Source of the DNA: Pelecanus crispus
Taxonomy: Eukaryota > Chordata > Aves > Pelecaniformes > Pelecanidae
Reading direction: 5' to 3'
Length of the DNA: 64,000 nucleotides
Assembly: GCF_030463565.1 (NCBI RefSeq)
Contig: NC_134659.1
Coordinates: 6,952,511-7,016,510 of the forward strand
The notes beneath the pieces are model-generated. The model had not been told where the DNA came from. It saw only the letters and a program-made list of their open reading frames with translations, and did no database searches. Positions 27,901-35,797 of the stretch are shown piece by piece (within the stretch, counting starts at the first letter, position 1; every line of letters begins with the position of its first letter). The position numbers and the translations under genes were made by a program.

Positions 27901-28602
27901 GCAGGAGCTGGCGTGGGTGGGGGGATGTCAGAGCCCCCCTTTGCAGAGAGGTGCAGCAGCCACATGCTTGGCTGCACAGGAGATGCTGAACCTCGCCCAG
28001 CACCTGCGCAGCGATGGGGGCGTGGGGAGCGAGGGTGGGACCTTTCCGCCAAGCCACCCACCGCTGCATCCTCCCCGGCGTTCCCACACGGCAGCTCCAG
28101 GCCCCACAGCAGCTCTGACGACGGGGCCAAGACATCCCTGCGCCTCCTCTGCTCCCCGGTCCCGGGGCGCACCCACGGTCGGACTTTCCAAATTACTCAA
28201 CCCTCACTGCTCCAGCACCCCGTGCCCACCCCCAGGGTCAGGTTTTCTCGGTGCTCGGCATCTTCGGGGGATGCTGGCGGTCAGACTCTCCCCGGCACGG
28301 CAGCTCTGGCACTCGGCTCCTATGCAAATCTTGGCTTCCTCTGCGGCGAGCGCCTGGCGCGGCGTGGCTGCCTGCATGACGGCGCGGGTGTATGTGCACC
28401 CAGCTGCACACTGGCCTGCCGACTGCGATCCTGCGTGCACAGCCTGCACGGGGGCTCAGCTAGGCACGGAGGGGCTGGAGCCCTACATACGCTCAAAACA
28501 GCGCAAAAGCATGGTACCTCTCCGGCCTCGGCACATCCCGCTGCACCAGCACCCAGGGGAAGAGTCCTGCCCGCACGGCAGAGTTAGGATGGGCTGGCAA
28601 GC
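21971..28602. other. GC-rich non-coding stretch, probably PIK3C2B 5' intron
   Basis: About 6.6 kb of GC-rich DNA with no open frame resembling a protein family. Small features: three 14-bp copies of gagcatcgccatcg at 23707-23748 and a short G run near 24028-24040. It lies between the first coding exon of PIK3C2B and the candidate first exon near 32.6 kb, so it is most simply intronic. Confidence 0.5.
23707..23748. repeat. Triplicated 14-bp unit
   Basis: gagcatcgccatcg occurs three times in direct tandem (23707-23720, 23721-23734, 23735-23748) with no mismatch. Short, non-coding, within the GC-rich putative PIK3C2B intron. Confidence 0.85.
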
Positions 28603-29974
28603 GGCAGCATGCTGTCCTCCCTGCCCGTACTGCCCTCCCTGCCCATGCTGCCCTCCCTGCCCATGCTGCCCTCCCTGCCCGTGCTGCCCTCCCTGCCTGT
28701 GCTGCCCTCCCTGCCCATGCTGCCCTCCCTGCCCGTGCTGCCCTCCCTGCCCATACTGCCCTCCCTGCCCGTTGCTGCCCTCCCTGCCCGTTGCTGCCCT
28801 CCCTGCCCATACTGCCCTCCCTGCCCCTGCTGCCCTCCCTGTCCGTGCTGCCCTCCCTGCCCGTGCTGCCCTCCCTGCCCGTGCTGCCCTCCCTGCCTGT
28901 TGCTGCCCTCCCTGCCCATACTGCCCTCCCTGCCCGTGCTGCCCTCCCTGCCTGTTGCTGCCCTCCCTGCCCATACTGCCCTCCCTGCCCCTGCTGCCCT
29001 CCCTGCCTGTTGCTGCCCTCCCTGCCCATACTGCCCTCCCTGCCTGTTGCTGCCCTCCCTGCCCCTGCTGCCCTCCCTGCCCATACTGCCCTCCCTGCCC
29101 ATGCTGCCCTCCCTGCCCCTGCTGCCCTCCCTGCCCGTTGCTGCCCTCCCTGCCCCTGCTGCCCTCCCTGCCCATACTGCCCTCCCTGTCCGTGCTGCCC
29201 TCCCTGCCCATACTGCCCTCCCTGCCCATACTGCCCTCCCTGCCCCTGCTGCCCTCCCTGCCTGTTGCTGCCCTCCCTGCCTGTTGCTGCCCTCCCTGCC
29301 CCTGCTGCCCTCCCTGCCCATACTGCCCTCCCTGCCCATGCTGCCCTCCCTGCCCATGCTGCCCTCCCTGCCCGTGCTGCCCTCCCTGCCTGTTGCTGCC
29401 CTCCCTGCCCCTGCTGCCCTCCCTGCCCATACTGCCCTCCCTGCCCATGCTGCCCTCCCTGCCCATACTGCCCTCCCTGCCCATGCTGCCCTCCCTGCCC
29501 CTGCTGCCCTCCCTGCCCGTTGCTGCCCTCCCTGCCCCTGCTGCCCTCCCTGCCCATACTGCCCTCCCTGTCCGTGCTGCCCTCCCTGCCCATACTGCCC
29601 TCCCTGCCCATACTGCCCTCCCTGCCCCTGCTGCCCTCCCTGCCCGTGCTGCCCTCCCTGCCCATACTGCCCTCCCTGCCCCTGCTGCCCTCCCTGCCTG
29701 TTGCTGCCCTCCCTGCCCGTGCTGCCCTCCCTGCCCATACTGCCCTCCCTGCCCGTGCTGCCCTCCCTGCCTGTTGCTGCCCTCCCTGCCCATACTGCCC
29801 TCCCTGCCCATGCTGCCCTCCCTGCCTATGCTGCCCTCCCTGCCCGTGCTGCCCTCCCTGCCTGTGCTGCCCTCCCTGCCCATACTGCCCTCCCTGCCCA
29901 TACTGCCCTCCCTGCCCGTTGCTGCCCTCCCTGCCCATACTGCCCTCCCTGTCCGTGCTGCCCTCTGCCCCGCA
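28603..29974. repeat. Large minisatellite, 18/19-bp unit, about 75 copies
   Basis: About 1.37 kb of ctgccctccctgcccatg-type units (18 bp), with variants ending cata, cgtg, cctg and a 19-bp form ending gttg. The 19-bp form shifts the reading frame, so all three plus frames stay open for hundreds of codons; these are artefacts of stop-free repeats. A variant pattern around a rare tccgtg unit recurs at 29189 and 29571, about 382 bp apart, showing block duplication within the array. The minus (PIK3C2B sense) strand is GGGCAGGGAGGGCAG-rich. Confidence 0.95.
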
Positions 29975-31180
29975 GCCCAGCGGGCTGGGCGAGCTCCAGG
30001 GGATGGATCCTGCCGCTGTGATTGTGGCTGATCCGTGCCCCACGCTCCGCAGGGCCGTTCCCTGCTGCCACGGGGCTCTCCCTGACCCAGATGCTCCTGC
30101 AGCTGAACCGGCGGGGTGCACTGAGGACATGCGGCAGCCAGGGTGCACCCCCCTGCCCACAGCACCCTCCTGGGGTGCAGGGGGCCTGGCTGGCCCCCAG
30201 CCTGCACGCCGGACCCAGCCCAGTCTGCAATGCGAACCAACTCCTTAGGCTGCTCAGCCCCGCTCTGCCCGCAGGATTTACATGCCGTGGGAGAGAGCCA
30301 CAGCCCAAGGACACACCACAGACACAGGCCGGACGCACGCAGCTCTTCCAGAGCACCCGCCACGCAGGGAAACACCTCACTCGGGACGGGGCCACGGATG
30401 CTGCTCAGGACCGCGGGAGCCCCGGCCTCGCCGGCACCCCGGCCTCGCACACACCTCCCCTGCCCTGCAGCCCGGGGTCCAGCGCGCACCGGCTGCGCAC
30501 ACGTCCTTAGCGTGCATCCAGGCAACGCTCGCACACACACGCGGAGCACCTACTTACACTGCAGCACGCAAGGAGGGCTGGTGCCAGGCTGCATGGCTGC
30601 TGGGCTGGAAAGGCAGCTCCTTTCGGCTCCGGGCAGCGGCACGGATCCTCTCCCCGACCTCGCTTCGCCTGGTATTTAGGAGGGTGCTCCCGAGGCGAGG
30701 TGGGGCAGGCACCTTGCCGGGGCGGTTAGCCCGGGAGAGCCGGGTGCCCCAATTGCCAGGGAGGTTCCCCTCACCCCACAGCTCCCCGCTACCCCGTCCC
30801 TCCCGCTTTGGGAGGAAAAGATTGATTTTTCTGATCGCAGTGGTGCTTGCTCACCCCGACCCAGATCCTGCGAACAATTGCATTTGTGCTTGGCCTTATA
30901 CACATAAATAGCTGTGGTTAAGTCAATACATCTCCCTTGCTTAGGGGTAATAGCTCGCATATCTCTGGAGTTTACTGTTAAATACACGCATGAGCATTTC
31001 TGCAAGTTCGGGATCCAGAGCACTGCACAGCAGGAGCAGGGGGAACGTCGCAGCTCGCCACAGCATGCCCAGCATCCTCAGAAAGTGCTCTCTGCCCTCA
31101 CACACCGTACCTAGAGCCCACGCCTGCACCGGGGCTTTGGTGGGACGAGCTGACCCTTCCCGGCCAGCGCACGAGCGCTG
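29975..31180. other. GC-rich spacer between two minisatellites
   Basis: About 1.2 kb, GC-rich on the left and more AT-rich near 30.83-30.99 kb. I see no open frame with family resemblance, no RNA gene and no mobile element. Probably intronic to PIK3C2B. Confidence 0.4.
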
Positions 31181-32072
31181 GCTTGTCCCTGTGCCTGACC
31201 CTGTTCTCATCCCTGTCCCTGACCCTGTCCCCATCCCTGTCCCTATCCCCATCCCTGACCCTGTCCCCATCCCTGTCCCTGTCCCCATCCCTGTCCCTGA
31301 CCCTGTCCCCATCCCTGACCCTGTCCCTGTCCCTATCCCTGTCCCCGACCCTGTCCCCATCCCTGTCCCCGTCCCTGTCCCCATCCCCGTCCCTGACCCT
31401 GTCCCCATCCCTGTCCCTGTCCCCATCCCTGTCCCTGACCCTGTCCCCATCCCTGACCCTGTCCCTGTCCCTATCCCTGTCCCCGACCCTGTCCCCATCC
31501 CTGACCCTGTCCCTGTCCCTATCCCTGTCCCCGACCCTGTCCCCATCCCTGTCCCCGTCCCTGTCCCCATCCCCGTCCCTGACCCTGTCCCCGTCCCTGT
31601 CCCTGTCCCCATCCCTGTTCCCGTCCCTGTCCCTATCCCTGTCCCCATCCCTGTCCCTGACCCTGTCCCTGTCCCTATCCCTGTCCCCATCCCTGTCCCT
31701 GTCCCTGTCCCTATCCCTGTCCCCATCCCTGTCCCTGACCCTGTCCCCATCCCTGTCCCTATCCCTGTCCCCATCCCCGTCCCTGACCCTGTCCCTATCC
31801 CTATCTCCATCCCTGTCCCCATCCCTGTCCCTGACCCTGTCCCCATCCCTGTCCCTATCCCTGTCCCCATCCCCGTCCCTGACCCTGTCCCTATCCCTAT
31901 CTCCATCCCTGTCCCCATCCCTGTCCCTGACCCTGTCCCCATCCCTGTCCCTATCCCTGTCCCCATCCCCGTCCCTGACCCTGTCCCTATCCCTATCTCC
32001 ATCCCTGTCCCCATCCCTGTCCCTGACCCTGTCCCTATCCCTGTCCCCATCCCCGTCCCTATCCCTGTCCCG
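31181..32072. repeat. Hexamer-based satellite array, about 890 bp, with 96-bp higher-order repeat
   Basis: Tandem hexamers ccctgt, ccccat, ccctat, ccctga and cccgtc-type variants. The marker tatctcc recurs at 31802, 31898 and 31994, exactly 96 bp (16 hexamers) apart. The minus strand is a continuous GGGACAGGGATGGGG-type sequence. Long open frames on both strands (VPIPVPDP or GTGMGTGI patterns) are repeat artefacts. Confidence 0.95.
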
Positions 32073-32456
32073 GCGGGGGGGGACCCTGACACGATGGGAA
32101 AGAGCAAAAGCCGCAGCCCTGCCTCTCCACCCCGCTGACGGGCAACTTTGCGATCAGACGGGGACCGCTTCATTGTTCTGCTCCCCAAAATAACCCAACT
32201 TTCCGCGCCCGCCCCCCCCCCGCCGATGCATTTCCAGCGGCCAAACCCCGCACCGTGCCCTGGGGGTGCAGCGCCGGGGGCCGCCCCCCCCGCCGAGCCC
32301 CGCGGTTTTTGGGGTTTCAGTCCTGGCACAACACAAGGCTGGGCTGGAGCTTTGGGGCAGCGCCGGGGAACGGCGCACAGCCCCGGTGCGCGACCCGACG
32401 GAGCCCCCGCCTTCCTCCCAGGAGGTGAGATTACCGGGAGAGATAGAGATAAAAAT

Positions 32457-32461
<5 letters not shown>

Positions 32462-32487
<26 letters not shown>
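32462..32487. repeat. 26-nt poly(T) tract
   Basis: An uninterrupted run of 26 T on the plus strand, 113 bp from the candidate PIK3C2B first-exon donor. On the PIK3C2B strand it is poly(A) immediately inside the putative first intron. No adjacent retroposed sequence is recognised. Confidence 0.95.
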
Positions 32488-32599
32488 GAACGGGAAAAAC
32501 CCGGAACGAGCCGCTCATTGGAGGAGCCGGCCTGCTCCCACCGCCCGGCCCCCCCGCCCCCGCCGCGGCCGCCCCGCTCCCCCCGGGGCCCGGCCCTAC

Positions 32600-32790
32600 C
32601 TGCTCCGAGCGGGCTGCGGCGCCGGGCCGGGCCGGGCTGGGGCCGGGCGGCGGCGGGGCCGCGCCGCGGCGGCGGCGGGAGGAGGAGGAGGAGGAGGAGG
32701 CGGCGGCGGAGGAGGAGGAGGAGGAGGAGGAGGAGGAGGAGGGAGCTCGGCGGCGGACAATGGAGGGGCGCAGCGCGGCGCGGGGCCATC
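32600..32790 (-). promoter_or_regulatory. PIK3C2B: Candidate PIK3C2B promoter and non-coding first exon
   Basis: Extremely CpG-rich DNA containing a (GGA)n-type microsatellite at about 32682-32741. On the minus strand a good donor (GAGCAG then GTAGGG) has its exon side ending at 32600. In mammals PIK3C2B has a distant non-coding first exon, and this is the strongest CpG island between its first coding exon and MDM4. No transcript evidence is available; the right boundary is a guess. Confidence 0.4.
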
Positions 32791-33036
32791 TCCCGGCGGC
32801 CCGCCGCATTGCACGGCGCCGGGGGCGAGGCCCCATCCGATCCCCCCCGCTACCCCCCCCGGTGTCCCCCTTCGTGGCCCCGGGATGCTCCCAGCTCCCC
32901 CCATGGAGCCCCCGGGGTGCCACCCCCGCCCCCCCATCCCGCATGGCCCCCGCTGCAGGAGGGGGGGGGGGGCGATGAGCCGCTCCTGCTCCCCTGCCCT
33001 GGCGCAGCACCGGCCCCTCCACCTCCCCAAAACGCT

Positions 33037-33722
33037 GCGGCCCCATCCTGGGGGCAGCGCTGGGGTCCCATCCTCGGGGCAGCCCTGGGGTCCCCATCCT
33101 GGGGGCAGCGCTGGGGTCCCATCCTCGGGGCAGCCCTGGGGTCCCCATCCTCGGGGCAGCGCTGGGGTCCCCATCCTGGGGGCAGCGCTGGGGTCCCATC
33201 CTCGGGGCAGCCCTGGGGTCCCCATCCTCGGGGGCAGCGCTGGGGTCCCGTCCTCAGGGCAGAGCCGGGGTCCCCATCCTGGGGGCAGCGCTGGGGTCCC
33301 CATCCTTGGGACAGCACCGGGGTCCCCATCCTCGGGGGCAGCCCTGGGGTCCCCATCCTGGGGGCAGCGCTGGGGTCCCCATCCTTGGGGCAGAGCTGGG
33401 GTCCCCATCCTCAGGGCAGCGCTGGGGTCCCCATCCTCGGGACAGAGCTGAGGTCCCCATCCTCGGGGCAGCGCTGGGGTCCCCATCCTCGGGGCAGCGC
33501 TGGGGTCCCCACCCTCGGGGGCAGCGCTGGGGTCCCCATCCTGGGGGCAGCGCTGGGGTCCCGTCCTCGGGGCAGCGCTGGGGTCCCCATCCTTGGGGCA
33601 GCACCGGGGTCCCCATCCTCGGGGGCAGCCCTGGGGTCCCCATCCTGGGGGCAGCGCTGGGGTCCCCATCCTCGGGACAGAGCTGAGGTCCCCATCCTCG
33701 GGGGCAGAGCTGGGATCCCCAT
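33037..33722. repeat. Minisatellite, 26-bp unit, about 26 copies
   Basis: Copies of gctggggtccccatcctcgg followed by ggcagc, with changes such as cctgggggca, ccttgggg and a few one-base length variants. Each unit holds both GGGG and CCCC blocks, so both strands are G-tract-bearing. It starts about 250 bp from the candidate PIK3C2B CpG island. Open frames across it are artefacts. Confidence 0.93.
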
Positions 33723-34850
33723 CAGCACCCACCACCCACTGCTTCCCTCGGGGCTTGTACCCCCAGGGGTGCAACTGAGGGGCTTGTACTCCCCCTCTGT
33801 ACCTCTCCAGGCAGCTGCAGGAGGGTGCTGAGACACCCCACAGCACCCCACCGGGGTCGGGGTGCTCGTACTGGTCCCCAGAGCCCCCAGGTTGGTGGGG
33901 ACACACTCCCAGCCGCAGCAGCCAGCCCCCGGGCTCCGGGGAGAGCAGGGGCAGAAGCAGCTGCACAAGCACGTTGCGGGCAGCGGATGTGCCGGAGCCA
34001 TCGCAGCGGTGGCCGTAATTTGGTTTTGCAAGCGGCTAGCCCTGCCAGGCTCTTGCAGGCGGGGGTAATAGTCACCTCCAAAATCCCAGTGCCGCGCTGG
34101 AGAGCGGTGAGCCGCACCGGGAGGGCTGTGGGTCGCAGCCCAGCCGACCGCCACGCCTGTGGTTTGGGTTTAGTGGTGACACAGTGGTATCCCAAGCTCC
34201 CTGCTTCCTTGAAGATCGCCAGGAGACGGGAGGATGGAAGCTGCTGCAGGATTCACCGCACCATGCAGGGCTCGAGGGTCCCCCGGCGCGGGTGGGCACC
34301 CCCAGGCCCCATCTCCCACCAGGCCCCAATGGAAAAATGGCCTCAACCAGCACCGCAGCCGCCCGCAGCTCCCCGCGGGCCGCACCCGCCCCGTGACACA
34401 GGGATCGTCACCCACGGCGTGGGGACAAGCTGGAAGCGGGGCCGTGGGTCAGCTGGAGAAATCCCACCACTGAAACGCACCCCCGTGCCCCCCGTCCCGG
34501 GACGCATCATTCCCTGCGCTTCTCCGCTTTGCCTAACCCACCTTGGAACACCCCCGGCTTCTCCAGCGCCGCCCTCCCGGCCGCACCCCGCGGGTTGAGA
34601 TTTGCTGCGGGGGGACGAGGCGGGGGGGGACCCCCGGGGCCCACGGTGGGGGACCCCCCCCGCTCCTCCGCAGGGCCCCCGCAGCCCACGGCGAGGAGAA
34701 GGTGCCAGGATCCCCCTTCTCTGCGTCCCAAAGATGCAGGAGGCGCTGGCCGGCCCCCCCCGTCCGTGGGGGGGCAGCGGGGGGCGGGCAGGGGGCGCAG
34801 GCAGCGCGCGCCCAGCGCCATGTGCAGGCAGCGCAGGCAGCGCTGCCAGA
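33723..34850. other. GC-rich intergenic stretch left of the tRNA pair
   Basis: About 1.1 kb between the 26-bp minisatellite and the first tRNA gene. GC-rich, with homopurine/homopyrimidine patches near 34.62-34.68 kb. No gene, RNA or mobile element recognised. Confidence 0.45.
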
Positions 34851-34923
34851 GCCCGGATAGCTCAGTCGGTAGAGCATCAGACTTTTAATCTGAGGGTCCA
34901 GGGTTCAAGTCCCTGTTCGGGCG
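34851..34923 (+). tRNA. tRNA-Lys (anticodon TTT)
   Basis: A 73-nt cloverleaf: acceptor GCCCGGA pairs with TTCGGGC, D arm GCTC/GAGC, anticodon stem TCAGA/TCTGA with loop CTTTTAA (anticodon TTT at 34884-34886), T arm CAGGG/CCCTG with TTCAAGT loop, discriminator G. Box A (TAGCTCAGTCGG) and box B (GGGTTCAAGTCCC) are intact, no intron, and a T5 Pol III terminator follows at 34929-34933. As far as I recall it is identical to the human tRNA-Lys-TTT. Confidence 0.98.
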
Positions 34924-34928
34924 ATGAA

Positions 34929-34933
34929 TTTTT
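34929..34933 (+). terminator. Pol III terminator of the left tRNA-Lys
   Basis: A TTTTT run 5 nt after the mature 3' end of the tRNA. Confidence 0.85.
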
Positions 34934-35130
34934 CCTTCCCCCCCCCCTTCTCCTGACTATTATTTTTTCCGCCTCGAAAGCCTTTTACACCCGCGGCAGG
35001 AGCGGTTCTTCCCGCCTGGGCGGGGTGTGTGTGTGGGGGGTCCTGGCTGCGCCCCCGGACAACCCGAGCAGGGAAATAAAATAAAAATAATAAAATAAAA
35101 AAAAAAAGCACCAAACTGAAAATTGAAGGA

Positions 35131-35141
35131 GGAAAAAAAAA
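35131..35141 (-). terminator. Pol III terminator of the right tRNA-Lys
   Basis: Within 7-18 nt of the minus-strand tRNA 3' end the template yields a long T run (A run on the plus strand), sufficient for Pol III termination. Confidence 0.8.
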
Positions 35142-35148
35142 CTGGTTT

Positions 35149-35221
35149 CGCCCGAACAGGGACTTGAACCCTGGACCCTCAGATTAAAAGTCTGATGCTC
35201 TACCGACTGAGCTATCCGGGC
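35149..35221 (-). tRNA. tRNA-Lys (anticodon TTT), identical convergent copy
   Basis: The reverse complement is identical over all 73 nt to the tRNA at 34851, including the TTT anticodon and both internal promoter boxes. The two genes point at each other with 225 bp between their 3' ends. Flanking sequence is unlike except for a few bases before the 5' end (cagagcccgg in both). Confidence 0.98.
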
Positions 35222-35285
35222 TCTGTGTAGCCTGTCCCCAGGCCGCTGCTATCAGCGCGCGCTGGGCCGGGGGCGGGCACCGGGC

Positions 35286-35299
35286 GGGGGGGGGGGGGG
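35286..35299. repeat. 14-nt poly(G) tract
   Basis: Uninterrupted G run on the plus strand between the right tRNA-Lys and the MDM4 promoter. Length may be affected by sequencing error. Confidence 0.85.
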
Positions 35300-35452
35300 A
35301 GGCACCGGAGGGCCGGGAAGGGGTGGGGGAGGGGGCGCAGCGCCGCACCGGCTGCGCAGGGGGAGGCACGGGAGGGCTTGCGTTGGGCTGGGGGAGGGGG
35401 TGCAGCTCTGAACCTTAGGAAGGGGTTCCGGGGGGATGGTGTGCACGGGGCC

Positions 35453-35474
35453 GGGGGGGGGGGGGGGGGGGGGG
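35453..35474. repeat. 22-nt poly(G) tract
   Basis: Uninterrupted G run on the plus strand about 60 bp left of the MDM4 GC box. Homopolymers this long are prone to assembly length error. Confidence 0.85.
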
Positions 35475-35499
35475 CTTGTACCGGGCCCGGGGGGACTCG

Positions 35500-35600
35500 T
35501 GCTCCGTCTTATAGCGCGGTCCTCCAACCGCACGGGGGCGGGAGCGCACCCCGGGCTGAGCTCGCGTCCTCTCTAGGGACGGCTTCCGGCGCGCTCTATG
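35500..35600 (+). promoter_or_regulatory. MDM4: MDM4 CpG-island promoter core
   Basis: CpG-rich DNA with a GC box (gggggcggg at 35534-35542) and an ETS-type TTCCGG at 35586-35591, without a TATA box. A YY1-like aagatggtgg follows at about 35689-35698. It lies where vertebrate synteny places the MDM4 upstream promoter. The exact start site cannot be read from sequence. Confidence 0.55.
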
Positions 35601-35797
35601 GCTCGGCGCCGCCGGCCCAGGCGCCCCGGCGGAAGCGCCCGCGCAGCCATGTTGCCTGCGAGGGGAAGTGGCGGCCCGGAGCCCCGCTAAGATGGTGGAG
35701 AGGAGCCCTCGGGGGGCGTAGGGGTCCCCCCCCTACACCCCACCCCCCCCCGACCCCGGGCTGCCGGACGACCTGGGGCCCATGGAGCAGCTATAGG
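35560..35797 (+). other. MDM4: Candidate MDM4 non-coding exon 1, with three short uORFs
   Basis: GC-rich sequence ending in a strong donor (ctatagg then gtgagc; GT at 35798-35799). MDM4 has a non-coding first exon in mammals, which this fits. Three short upstream frames are present: 35649-35690 (13 codons plus stop), 35692-35721 (9 codons) and 35782-35796 (4 codons, its stop TAG one base before the exon end). The 5' boundary is approximate. Confidence 0.55.

Noticed and set aside
27764-30549. Very long open frames (up to 755 codons) on both strands
   Set aside because: They run through the 18/19-bp minisatellite, where all three frames are stop-free. Translations are cyclic (CCPPCP, LPSLPV, AALPA) and show no domain.
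30941-32329. 462-codon minus and 382-codon plus open frames
   Set aside because: Products of the hexamer array (GTGMGTGI and VPIPVPDP repeats), not proteins.
32266-33972. Open frames of 458-521 codons across the 26-bp repeat
   Set aside because: Repeats of a WGPHPGG-type unit from the minisatellite, in the CpG-rich setting; no start context, splice or family support.
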